NCBI GenBank assembly: GCA_001593925.1 | Contig: LUCD01000027.1 | Coordinates: forward strand, 1 to 16,097 | Direction: 5' to 3' | DNA from: Candidatus Bathyarchaeota archaeon B26-1 | Lineage (GTDB): Archaea > Thermoproteota > Bathyarchaeia > Bathyarchaeales > B26-1 | Length of the DNA stretch: 16,097 bases | Program-made: the position numbers and the translations under genes | The notes under the pieces: model-generated | The model's database searches: none | Told to the model about the DNA's origin: nothing | What the model saw: the letters and a program-made list of their open reading frames with translations, nothing else | Part shown: piece by piece, positions 6,563 to 13,876 of the stretch | How the letters are laid out: the number at the start of each line of letters is the position of its first letter | How positions within the stretch are numbered: the stretch's first letter is position 1

Positions 6563-8296
6563 ATGGAAAAATTGGTTGAGGCCTCTCTAGGCCGGTCCCC
6601 CGTTGATATCCTCCTCCACGGAGAAGTCGTCGACGTCTACAGGAGAGAAATCTCCAGCCTTTACGTAGGCGTCAAGGACGGCCGCATCTCTTATGTGGGT
6701 GAGAGGCCTGTCCCATCCAGAGATAGGCTCGAAGTCCGCTCAGGCTATATTCTCCCAGCCTACATCGACGGTCACACTCACATAGAGAGTTCGCTCCTAA
6801 CCCCCAGTCAGTATGCCGCCGCCGTAATCCCAAAGGGAACATGTTGCGTCGTCGCCGATCCACACGAGATAGCTAATGTATCCGGCGTTGAGGGTGTAAG
6901 GTTCATGGTTGAAGACGCCGCGAGAACCCCGCTGAGAGTTTACTTCACGATACCGTCATGCGTCCCTGCTACCAGCTTAGAGACCTCGGGGGCAACGATC
7001 GGCCTTAGAGAGATCGAGAAGCTCAAGAGTGTTGAGGGAGTGATCGGCCTAGGAGAAGTCATGAACTTTATGGGGGTGATCCGTGGGGATAGGAGTATCC
7101 TAGAGAAGATAGAGGCTTGCGCGGGGATGACCGTCGATGGACACGCGCCGGGTTTGAGGGGGCCTGAACTCTGCGCTTATATATCGGCTGGGATAGGCTC
7201 GGACCACGAGTCCACAACCCTAGACGAGGCCTCTGAAAAGCTCTCTTTAGGGATGTGGATAATGATCCGTGAAGGTTCTACATCCAAGAATCTTCACGAC
7301 CTCGCCCCGCTAGTCTCTAGGGGAAGCCCCGAACGGGTTATGCTCGTAACCGACGACGTACACGCCGGAGACCTCGTAGAAGAGGGGCACATGGACCACC
7401 TGTTAAAGAGGGCGGTTGAGGAGGGCATAGACCCCGTTGACGCCGTGAGGATGGCAACCATCAAACCGGCTGAATACTTCGGGTTGAAGCTCCTTGGAGG
7501 CGTCGCTCCGGGGAAGTGGGCTGACCTCGTAGTGGTGGAGGATCTGAGACGCTTCAAGGCCGAGACTGTCTTGATAGGAGGAGAGGTTGTCGCCGAGAAA
7601 GGCCGGTACTTAGCCGGGTTCAAGAAACCTCCACCCAAGACCGCCCTAAAGAACACCATGAACTTCGAGAGGATCAAGCCTCGAGACCTCTCGGTAAGAT
7701 GCAACCTAGGCGACGAAGTCGCGGTCAGGGTGATCGGACTCGTTGAGGGCCAGCTCTACACGGAGCACTTGAAGGTTCGGATGAAGGTTGTTAACGGCGA
7801 GGTTAGGGCGGACCCAACCCGGGACATCTTGAAGGTCTGCGTTGTGGAGAGGCATAAGCGTACTGGAAGGGTTGGTAAAGGCTTCTTGAAGGGGTTCGGC
7901 CTCAAGGAGGGAGCTGTGGCTTCATCAGTTGCCCACGACTCCCATAACGTGATCGCTGTAGGAGTAGACGACGTCGACATCTGCTTAGCTGTTAACCGGC
8001 TGAAGGAGACTGGGGGAGGCCTCACGGTTGCATGTAAAGGGAAGGTCTTAAGTGACCTACCTCTACCAGTAGCCGGACTGATGTCGATGAAGACGGCTGG
8101 AGAGGTCTCCGCACAGATGAAAAGGCTGCATGAAGCGGCGGCCTCTCTGGGTTGTAGGGTTGAATCTCCCTTCGTAGCCCTATCCTTCCTATCCCTGCCA
8201 GTAATACCGAAGCTGAAGATAACAGACCTCGGTCTCATAGATGTCGAGAAGTTCGAGATCGTAGACCTCTTCGTAAGAGACGAGTCGGGGAGATAA
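6563..8296 (+). CDS. ade: Adenine deaminase
   Basis: A 577-residue amidohydrolase, full length for the AdeC-type adenine deaminase family, which converts adenine to hypoxanthine and ammonia in purine salvage. Metal-site motifs are intact: DGHTHIES (H71, H73), ADPHEIANVSG (D99, H101, E102), GLGEVMN (E165), DGHAPG (H194), GSDHES (H215) and VTDDVHAGD (D264/D265). The C-terminal half (from about 370) is the family-specific domain, including the SVAHDSHNVIAVG motif. ATG 6563 is chosen because the frame upstream overlaps the Lrp coding region out of frame and has no homologous character; no strong Shine-Dalgarno is seen, consistent with translation as the second gene of an Lrp-ade operon. It converges on rps7 with 19 bases between stops. 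Confidence 0.95.
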   Translation: MEKLVEASLGRSPVDILLHGEVVDVYRREISSLYVGVKDGRISYVGERPVPSRDRLEVRSGYILPAYIDGHTHIESSLLTPSQYAAAVIPKGTCCVVADPHEIANVSGVEGVRFMVEDAARTPLRVYFTIPSCVPATSLETSGATIGLREIEKLKSVEGVIGLGEVMNFMGVIRGDRSILEKIEACAGMTVDGHAPGLRGPELCAYISAGIGSDHESTTLDEASEKLSLGMWIMIREGSTSKNLHDLAPLVSRGSPERVMLVTDDVHAGDLVEEGHMDHLLKRAVEEGIDPVDAVRMATIKPAEYFGLKLLGGVAPGKWADLVVVEDLRRFKAETVLIGGEVVAEKGRYLAGFKKPPPKTALKNTMNFERIKPRDLSVRCNLGDEVAVRVIGLVEGQLYTEHLKVRMKVVNGEVRADPTRDILKVCVVERHKRTGRVGKGFLKGFGLKEGAVASSVAHDSHNVIAVGVDDVDICLAVNRLKETGGGLTVACKGKVLSDLPLPVAGLMSMKTAGEVSAQMKRLHEAAASLGCRVESPFVALSFLSLPVIPKLKITDLGLIDVEKFEIVDLFVRDESGR

Positions 8297-8315
8297 GGAA
8301 GAGGCGGAGCCCCTC

Positions 8316-8891
8316 TTAACGGGCGTGGAGGGCCATCCTCTCCATCTCGTTCCGCTTCTGGATGGCGTGGCTTCTGATGTCCTTGTTCGCCGCTAAGATT
8401 AGCTCCTCGGCGAGGCACTCCTCCAGAGTGCGTGGGTTCCCGAAGGAGGTCCTCCTAGCTCCCTCAGTTAAGAAGCGTAATGCTAAGTCAACCCTCCTCT
8501 GAGGGGATATGTCGACGGCTTGGTGGTAGATTATCCCACCGTAACTTATACGGGTCGTGTCTTCGCAGGGCGCGGCGTTCTCGACGGCTCTGACCAGAAC
8601 CTCTATAGGGTTCTTTCCGGTGCGTAGATGAATTATCTCGAAGGCGTTCCTCACAACATTTATCGCTCTAGACTTCTTACCAGCGTTTTTACCCGGCCTC
8701 ATAAGGTTGTTGATAAGCCTCTCAACGATGTTCACTTTGCTCTTATGGAACCGGCTGTGTTCATGCCGGCCCATACTGTGGGGCACGTAAACGGGTTCGA
8801 GGGAGATGTACCGTTTGAGGCCTATGTCCTTTACCTCTATCCCCTTGAAGCTCCACTTACCGAAGAGCCTTATCTCCTTGTCCTCACCCAT
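8316..8891 (-). CDS. rps7: Small ribosomal subunit protein uS7
   Basis: A protein of 191 residues from ATG 8891 (194 from GTG 8900), the usual length for archaeal uS7. It nucleates folding of the 3' major domain of 16S rRNA and lies at the E site. Motifs: RLFGKWSF near the N-terminus, HSRFHKSKVNIVERLINNLMRPG, GKNPIEVLVRAVENAAPCEDTTRISYGG and HQAVDISPQRRVDLALRFL, ending in IRSHAIQKRNEMERMA. A GGTGGAG Shine-Dalgarno lies just before ATG 8891; GTG 8900 has none. A TATA box at 8933-8944 gives the gene its own promoter. Its usual partner rps12 is on the same strand but separated by a 642-codon gene, whose stop is 229 bases upstream. Confidence 0.95.
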   Translation of the reverse strand: MGEDKEIRLFGKWSFKGIEVKDIGLKRYISLEPVYVPHSMGRHEHSRFHKSKVNIVERLINNLMRPGKNAGKKSRAINVVRNAFEIIHLRTGKNPIEVLVRAVENAAPCEDTTRISYGGIIYHQAVDISPQRRVDLALRFLTEGARRTSFGNPRTLEECLAEELILAANKDIRSHAIQKRNEMERMALHAR

Positions 8892-8932
8892 AAACTCCAC
8901 CGAGATGCTGGAGAGAGAAATGAAATTGACAC

Positions 8933-8944
8933 CCTTATTTAAGG
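8933..8944 (-). promoter_or_regulatory. TATA box of rps7
   Basis: CCTTAAATAAGG on the minus strand, a strong archaeal TATA element that is also a perfect palindrome except at its centre. It predicts transcription starting near 8910, about 20 bases before ATG 8891, and indicates that uS7 no longer depends on read-through from rps12. Confidence 0.5.
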
Positions 8945-8977
8945 ATTATGAAAGCTACGTGGGTTCGGTTACAAGTT

Positions 8978-9028
8978 AGCCGCTCTCAGACTCAACGGCC
9001 CCCTTGGCACTAGAAAGAGAGGTCGGCT
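8978..9028. other. Stem-loop between the PHP gene and rps7
   Basis: AGCCGCTCTC (8978-8987) pairs with GAGAGGTCGGCT (9017-9028) in ten base pairs, with a two-base bulge (GT, 9022-9023) and a 29-base loop. A competing pairing TTAGC/GCTAA (8976-8980 with 9030-9034) flanks it. It lies after the PHP gene stop and before the rps7 promoter on the minus strand, so it may be a 3' UTR element or a small RNA. No C/D-box pair is seen, and no T-run typical of a terminator follows. Confidence 0.3.
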
Positions 9029-9128
9029 TGCTAAAACATCTAACACAGCCAGCCACATTAAGATCAGAGCCTTACCTAATTGTTTCATCCAGAAATTCTG
9101 CAATTGAGAGGTGTACGGCGTGAGAGGG

Positions 9129-11057
9129 CTAAGTGTCCCTAAGTTCTTCTAGACACCACCGGAAGCCTCTCTCATCGATTGCAGCTGGGTAAACCGCTAG
9201 GAATCTCCACTTGTCCCTTGGCGAGGTTAACGTAGTCCTCCCTCCAGCCCTCAAGGTCCCGACCTCCAACATCCGACTCCCCGAAACATTGCAGAGATGA
9301 ACCTTGAAGGGAATCTCATCCACAAGCTTCGATCCTAGAAAGGTCTCGCCTACCGGCCTCTTCCCATCCATAAAAGCATCTATAATCGCATATGCCTCCT
9401 CGACAAGATTTAACCGAACATGGAAGTCGAGCCCCTTAACATCGTGGATGTCGAGACCGTTCAGGTGTGAGCTAGGCGTGATGTCCCACTCGACTGTTCC
9501 TTCATAGTCGTCTCTGAAGAGGTCGCCTCCATACTTTATGATGGCGAAACCGACGGGGTCAACCCTGTACTCCTCTACATACTTCAAGATGATGGACCCT
9601 CTGAAGTTAGCTGGCTTATCTGAACTCTTGAATCTGAGTCTCAAGATAATGTCGTACGGCCCGTCGGCCCGTTCAATCCAGAGGAAGACGCCTCTACTCC
9701 GACTTTTAATCTCGGCTGGACGATCCGTCTCTACGATTGGGTGTACCCTAAAGAACGCCGCCTTAAGGTGTTTGAAGCTTACCCTTCCACCGTTATGGAG
9801 CAGTACACCTGAAGGGGACCTTTCAATCTTTACTTCACCCACGTCCTCATAGGAGACCCAGATCGGGCTTGACCAAGCTCTGGCACCGTCCCTCTGGACG
9901 ACGCGGACGTAATAGTAGTTGTATAGTCGTCTAGGCTTTTCATCTTCGATAAACTTTACTGAGACCGTGTCACTGGTTCCATAGATTTTGTGAACGACCC
10001 TCCCGTTCTTCACGATCTCTAAAGTGTCTATGCGCCCCTCTCCCTCCACGTACGCTTGGACCACTACGGGTTCACAGGGATCGTTTAGAGTTACCTCTTC
10101 ACCCATCAGATACCCGTTCAAAGTGAACCTCAGCTTTATCCTGGCTCCTACCACGGCGTATGCTCTCCTAGAGTAGAGGGCTTCGAAGACCGCTTCCCTC
10201 GTGTTCTCTGTGGCGTAGACCCCGGCGACACCTGCTCCCAAAGGATTGTTGAGGAAGTACTCCGCATACCCCGTTGTGAGGGAGTTTACCATCATCCTTC
10301 CCCAACTGTTCTTCTTCACCACGGCCATAAACCTGGAGCCTGGAAAACAGTCATGCGTGTCCCCTCCACCTATGAAACCTAACCTGTATCCTCTCTCAAG
10401 GGCGTCGACGGCGAAGAACCCCGGTAGGTTATCGGAGGTTACGCACTGAAAGGGGTTTCCGTAATGCTCGAATGCTCCCCATATGGAAACTACCTCGACC
10501 AGTCTATCAAACTTCTCGTTGAAGAAGCTCCAATCCACTGGAAACTGCGTCAGGGATGGGTGGTGAGGTATCGTTATAGCTCTCACCCCTGAGTTTTCTA
10601 GGTTTCTCCAAAGGTCTTGAGGAGTCATGCCCCTCTGGAGGTCAGGGCTAACCCCGTAATCTACACACCTGAAGAGGGGAGGGTCGTCATCTAGGAAGTA
10701 CACGTTACGGTGGCCGTAAGCGTATGAGGTCCACTCGTAAGCTTGGAGAGTTGTGAACTTTCCCGGAGAGTACCAGTCTGAAGTTTTCTCCTTCAGGAAT
10801 CTCCACATCTCGTCGCTCAGATAGAAGTCGTGATCAGTTAAGGATGCAAAGTCTAAGTTGAACTCGTCCTTCGCCCTCTGATAGAAGAGGTCTACGCTCT
10901 CTTCAGGATTCTCCGCTTCAGAGTAGTCGCCTATCACGCTCGTGTGTAGGTAGCAGTCCACGTTTCTGAGGTCTCTGCCCCTGCAAACTCCACAAGGCGA
11001 GCAGTTTGAGTGGCCATGTATATCCCCAAAAAGCAGCTTGAACCTCGAGTAGGACAT
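9129..11057 (-). CDS. DUF3604/PHP-superfamily metal-dependent hydrolase-like protein
   Basis: A 642-residue protein. The N-terminal third (about 8-240) is a PHP-type metal site: FGDIHGHS (H14, H16), LTDHDFY (73-79), AYEWTSY (E108), YGHRN (H116), IPHHPS (H165, H166) and GGGDTHD (230-236). This resembles DUF3604 proteins, which are predicted hydrolases or phosphoesterases of unknown substrate. The remainder (about 305-640) is beta-rich, with strands such as GRIDTLEIVKNGRVVHKI, and looks like sandwich domains without a named family. No signal peptide is seen. Unusual is a cysteine cluster right after the HxH motif (C19, C22, C25, C35). ATG 11057 follows AAGGTGGA. It starts 58 bases after the rps12 stop on the same strand, probably cotranscribed, and separates rps12 from rps7. 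Confidence 0.8.
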   Translation of the reverse strand: MSYSRFKLLFGDIHGHSNCSPCGVCRGRDLRNVDCYLHTSVIGDYSEAENPEESVDLFYQRAKDEFNLDFASLTDHDFYLSDEMWRFLKEKTSDWYSPGKFTTLQAYEWTSYAYGHRNVYFLDDDPPLFRCVDYGVSPDLQRGMTPQDLWRNLENSGVRAITIPHHPSLTQFPVDWSFFNEKFDRLVEVVSIWGAFEHYGNPFQCVTSDNLPGFFAVDALERGYRLGFIGGGDTHDCFPGSRFMAVVKKNSWGRMMVNSLTTGYAEYFLNNPLGAGVAGVYATENTREAVFEALYSRRAYAVVGARIKLRFTLNGYLMGEEVTLNDPCEPVVVQAYVEGEGRIDTLEIVKNGRVVHKIYGTSDTVSVKFIEDEKPRRLYNYYYVRVVQRDGARAWSSPIWVSYEDVGEVKIERSPSGVLLHNGGRVSFKHLKAAFFRVHPIVETDRPAEIKSRSRGVFLWIERADGPYDIILRLRFKSSDKPANFRGSIILKYVEEYRVDPVGFAIIKYGGDLFRDDYEGTVEWDITPSSHLNGLDIHDVKGLDFHVRLNLVEEAYAIIDAFMDGKRPVGETFLGSKLVDEIPFKVHLCNVSGSRMLEVGTLRAGGRTTLTSPRDKWRFLAVYPAAIDERGFRWCLEELRDT

Positions 11058-11115
11058 TCCACCTTCTTTCCTGAACTATTCTAGTCTCAGAGTAGAACGG
11101 CTCATAAAGAAGCCC

Positions 11116-11556
11116 TTACCGTATGGGTTTCTCCTTCTTGCCGAGGACGAGGTCCTTCAGGGAGATTCCGTTAACGGTCTCTACCTTCCACCTGACGCCG
11201 GGGATGTCGCCCATCGACCTCCCCCTAGAGCCTCCTATACCGGAGATTATGACCTCGTCATGTTCGTCGACAACGTTGAGGGCTCCGTCCCCCGGCAGGA
11301 AGGCTGTTACAACCTTCCCGTTCTTTATGAGTTGAACCCTGACACACTTCCGGATGGCGCTATTCGGCTGTTTACTCTCCCTGCCAACCTTCTCGAGCAC
11401 TATGCCCTTCGCCATGGGAGCGCCCTCTAGAGGGTCTGATTTAACGTCTAGTCTAAGCATCCGCCTCTTGTAGTAGCGGTCGCTCCACCTAAACTTCTTC
11501 CTTTTAGCCAGTAGCTTCCTAGCCGCGAACTCTCCCCTCGGCGACTTCTTACTCAT
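11116..11556 (-). CDS. rps12: Small ribosomal subunit protein uS12
   Basis: A 146-residue archaeal uS12, part of the decoding centre. Family motifs: an N-terminal basic extension, LEGAPMAKGIVLEKVG, the universally conserved KQPNSAIRKCVRVQL, then AFLPGDG, EHDEVIISG, and the archaeal GGSRGRSMGDIPGVRWKV ending. ATG 11556 is preceded by GGGGAAGG, a reasonable Shine-Dalgarno, and by a TATA box at 11602-11614. In many archaea rps12 follows rpoA2, rpl30e and nusA and precedes rps7. Here it is the first gene of its transcript, with a divergent nucleotidyltransferase upstream and a PHP-type gene, not rps7, downstream. Confidence 0.96.
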   Translation of the reverse strand: MSKKSPRGEFAARKLLAKRKKFRWSDRYYKRRMLRLDVKSDPLEGAPMAKGIVLEKVGRESKQPNSAIRKCVRVQLIKNGKVVTAFLPGDGALNVVDEHDEVIISGIGGSRGRSMGDIPGVRWKVETVNGISLKDLVLGKKEKPIR

Positions 11557-11601
11557 TTTCCTTCCCCGGCCACCTCACTTACTTTATCACACACTCTTTG
11601 A

Positions 11602-11614
11602 GATATTTAAATTT
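11602..11614 (-). promoter_or_regulatory. TATA box of rps12
   Basis: AAATTTAAATATC on the minus strand, predicting transcription from about 11581, with a leader of about 25 bases carrying the GGGGAAGG ribosome site. Confidence 0.5.
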
Positions 11615-11653
11615 TACATACTGTCCATTTTTGGGAGCGTCTCACAGTCGAAT

Positions 11654-11663
11654 AATTATATTA
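11654..11663 (+). promoter_or_regulatory. TATA box and Shine-Dalgarno of the nucleotidyltransferase gene
   Basis: AATTATATTA on the plus strand; transcription near 11686. GGGGAGGA (11689-11696) follows, 4-5 bases before the TTG at 11701, and decides this non-ATG start. Confidence 0.5.
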
Positions 11664-11700
11664 GATAGATACGCGACTATTGAGTTAAGGGGAGGAAGAT

Positions 11701-12822
11701 TTGGTTAAGCTGCCTAAGAGGATCAGCGGAGTTCTGGATACTTTAATTAAGGACTTGAGGTCTCGCGAATCGATCTCCGGGGTGGGGCTCTTCGGGAGCT
11801 GGAGCCGAGGCGACGCGGTCATCAGTAGCGATGTCGACCTCCTTATAGTTGATCGAAGAGAATTCGAGTACGAGTATGTTGAACGCTTAGAACTTGACGA
11901 TGTACTCATAGACTTGGACTATGTGCCGGAGAAGTGGATCGCCAAAGAGGTGCCTCCGGAGATCGACCAGAAGCTCTACGAGATGCAGATACTATACGAT
12001 CGGAACTGGATTCTGGCGAATACTAGGGAGTGGATGAGGAAGACTTACTGGAAGCATGAACGTGTCGACATAAGGACGGAGAACTACCTCATAGAGGCTG
12101 ACACGTATCTCAGCCGAGCGGCCTCAGCACGTCATAGAGGCGACCCCCAAAGCGCAATCCTCTACACGTGGGTTGGGCTTGACCCGATCCTAAAGATACT
12201 CATCGAGGCCAGCATGCTACCGGTTTCCAACAGCCACTTCGTTGAGGCGGTCAGCGAGGCGGCCCGCAGGTTAGGTATGTCGGACATCTTCGATGATTAC
12301 TTGGAGATGGCAGGCTTCTCAAGCCTCACCGTCGATGAGGTTGAAGGTAGGCTTGAGGCATTAGAGGGCTTGTGGAGGGAGGCTGTGGCCTTCATTGGAG
12401 GGCACTCGGCGACCCTCGAGACCCTCCACATTAAGGTCAGGAACGCTCTGAAATATTATGGGAAGCCGGGTTTTTTGAAGGGTATGCTCCTCCGGTCGAG
12501 GGCCCTCCTAGACTCGGAGATGCCAGCTGAAGCGGCTCATTACATCTCGCGGGCATCCATCGAGTTTCTAGAGAACTACATGTGGCTAAGGGCCGCGGTT
12601 GAGGGGACGCGGTTCGACTATACAATGCTGATCAAGGCTCTCAGAGGAGGCAAAGATGTCGTCCCAAAGGTCTACGAGTATAGTGTTAAGGTTCTAGGTT
12701 TGGAGGAGCATCCTAGCGAAGAGAAGATCGACGACTCCATAGCCAAGGCTAGGGAGATCGCTTTAAACCTAAGGAGGCGGAGGAAGACGCTCATCAGGGA
12801 GAACGTTAAGCCGCCAGCTTGA
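11701..12822 (+). CDS. Nucleotidyltransferase-domain protein with helical HEPN-like C-terminal half
   Basis: A 373-residue protein. Residues about 24-75 are a polymerase-beta-type nucleotidyltransferase domain: GLFGSWSRGDAV (29-40), SSDVDLLIV (42-50; D44, D46) and a third acid in LIDLDYV (D71 or D73). This is the DxD-plus-D metal site of MNT/kanamycin-type transferases. The long helical remainder contains two similar stretches, about 133-172 (LSRAASARHRGDPQSAILYT then WVGLDPILKILIE) and about 264-300 (LRSRALLDSEMPAEAAHYIS then RASIEFLENYMWL), each resembling a HEPN-like helical hairpin. Catalysis could be nucleotide transfer to a small molecule, RNA or protein; the substrate is unknown. TTG 11701 is set by the GGGGAGGA site. 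It is divergent from rps12 and is followed 63 bases later by SSB. Confidence 0.8.
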   Translation: MVKLPKRISGVLDTLIKDLRSRESISGVGLFGSWSRGDAVISSDVDLLIVDRREFEYEYVERLELDDVLIDLDYVPEKWIAKEVPPEIDQKLYEMQILYDRNWILANTREWMRKTYWKHERVDIRTENYLIEADTYLSRAASARHRGDPQSAILYTWVGLDPILKILIEASMLPVSNSHFVEAVSEAARRLGMSDIFDDYLEMAGFSSLTVDEVEGRLEALEGLWREAVAFIGGHSATLETLHIKVRNALKYYGKPGFLKGMLLRSRALLDSEMPAEAAHYISRASIEFLENYMWLRAAVEGTRFDYTMLIKALRGGKDVVPKVYEYSVKVLGLEEHPSEEKIDDSIAKAREIALNLRRRRKTLIRENVKPPA

Positions 12823-12845
12823 TGGATCGACACATATACGTAAGG

Positions 12846-12856
12846 CTCATATAGAG
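12846..12856 (+). promoter_or_regulatory. TATA-like element of the SSB gene
   Basis: CTCATATAGAG, with a second candidate CACATATACG at 12830-12839. From the first, transcription would start near 12878, about 8 bases before GTG 12886. Confidence 0.35.
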
Positions 12857-12885
12857 GAGTTTTCTCTCCTTCTCTGGAGTGAGAA

Positions 12886-13344
12886 GTGTTGGGCGAGGCG
12901 GCGGTAGAGTATACAAAGGTGGCCGACCTAAAACCGAACTTCGTGGACGTTAACGCCATCGTGAAAGTGGTGAGCGTGAGCTCGCCGAGAACCGTGATCT
13001 CTAGGAGGAGCGGGAGAGAACATAGAATAGCCGAAGCCCTAGTTGGAGACGAGACGGGTTCAGTCGTCCTAACCCTCCGGGACGAGATGATAGGGATGCT
13101 CAAGACCGATCAGGTACTCGAGATCAGAAGCGGCTACACAACCCTCTACAAGGGGTCACTAAGGCTCAACGTCGGAAGAAAGGGGGAGGTGAGGAAAGCC
13201 AACGTAGAGATCGCCACTGTAAACACTAAAAACAACCTCTCCCAGATAACCCACATACAGATACCCTGGAAATCCTATGAAACCGGCCCCTTCAGAAAGA
13301 AGAGACGTCGAGGAACCTCCATCAAACGGAGAAGAAGACGCTGA
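12886..13344 (+). CDS. ssb: Single-stranded DNA-binding protein, single OB fold (crenarchaeal SSB type)
   Basis: A 152-residue protein, close to the Sulfolobus SSB in size. Residues about 8-115 form one RPA-like OB fold: KVADLKPNFVDVNAIVKVV, then HRIAEALVGDETGSVVLTLRD, VLEIRSGYTTLYKGSLRLNVGRKGEV. It binds single-stranded DNA in replication and repair, and possibly RNA. The C-terminus is strongly basic (12 of the last 16 residues are Arg or Lys, RKKRRR...IKRRRRR), unlike the acidic tail of bacterial SSB that recruits partners; it probably contributes to nucleic-acid binding. GTG 12886 follows GGAGTGA at 12876-12882. tRNA-Gln begins only 13 bases after the stop with no clear promoter, so the two may share a transcript. 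Confidence 0.9.
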   Translation: MLGEAAVEYTKVADLKPNFVDVNAIVKVVSVSSPRTVISRRSGREHRIAEALVGDETGSVVLTLRDEMIGMLKTDQVLEIRSGYTTLYKGSLRLNVGRKGEVRKANVEIATVNTKNNLSQITHIQIPWKSYETGPFRKKRRRGTSIKRRRRR

Positions 13345-13357
13345 AAAACTGTTAAGA

Positions 13358-13433
13358 AGCCCGGTGGTGTAGCGGTCAAGCATGGCGGGCTCTGGACCCG
13401 CTGACGGGAGTTCGAATCTCCCCCGGGCTACCA
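13358..13433 (+). tRNA. tRNA-Gln (anticodon CUG), CCA encoded
   Basis: A complete cloverleaf without an intron: acceptor AGCCCGG/CCGGGCT (13358-13364 with 13423-13429), D stem GTGT/GCAT, anticodon stem GCGGG/CCCGC, and T arm GGGAG-TTCGAAT-CTCCC (13106+300 onward, i.e. 13406-13422). The anticodon loop CTCTGGA (13390-13396) puts CUG at 13392-13394, which reads CAG (Gln). The discriminator is A 13430, and CCA (13431-13433) is encoded in the DNA. It lies 13 bases after ssb. Confidence 0.95.
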
Positions 13434-13876
13434 AACCGGAACCTACGGTTCCTAGGTTTCCTCCCTTTTCGTTTAAGTTTGTTCTAGAGCTTTTATTGCT
13501 TGGGTTAAGAAGATTGAAAAGATTAAGGTTTTGAGCGAAAATTAAGATTTCTTTTCACATTTCAGCGTGAAATCCTCCACGATCTCCTACTCAAAAACTG
13601 TTTTTACGTAAGTCGAACATAGAATTTAATATCTCTAGCCACTAAAACATAAACCGTGTTTTTGGCGCTTTTATTAAATTTTTCTCCTTTTCTAGGCAAT
13701 GCATTCACCATTCTAGCGTGTTTAGTAGCTTCCGTGCTGGTTCAATTACATCGTTAAAAAAGACCGAAAGAGATAAGTAATTGGGACTGAATATTGTAGG
13801 AAAAACCTAAGGGAAGCGGTCTCCTCTCCGCAATGTTCAGGATCGGCGGTTAAGGGTTTAAAGAGGTTAAAAATGT
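13434..13876. other. AT-rich intergenic region; hairpin after the tRNA, no convincing gene
   Basis: At 13438-13452 a perfect six-pair hairpin (GGAACC-TAC-GGTTCC) sits just after the tRNA, followed by a pyrimidine-rich, T-containing stretch (13457-13470), and could end the tRNA transcript. The rest is AT-rich with T-tracts near 13660-13690. The only small open frame is a 35-codon one on the minus strand (13711-13604) without a clear ribosome site. A TATA-like AGATAAGTAATTG near 13770-13782 and a GAGG site at 13863-13866 may serve pckG. Confidence 0.45.
13438..13452 (+). terminator. Possible hairpin terminator of ssb-tRNA-Gln
   Basis: GGAACC TAC GGTTCC, six perfect base pairs with a three-base loop, five bases after the encoded CCA, followed by TTTCCTCCCTTTTCGTTT. 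Archaeal termination mostly needs T-runs, so the T-rich part may matter more than the hairpin. Confidence 0.35.

Noticed and set aside
7756..8418. Minus-strand 220-residue frame overlapping adenine deaminase
   Set aside because: Shadow of the deaminase coding strand; low-complexity Arg/Pro/Ser composition and no motifs.
13159..13434. Minus-strand 91-residue frame starting MVARGRFELPSAGPEPAM
   Set aside because: It is the antisense of tRNA-Gln and the 3' end of ssb. This start is a familiar false protein produced opposite tRNA genes.
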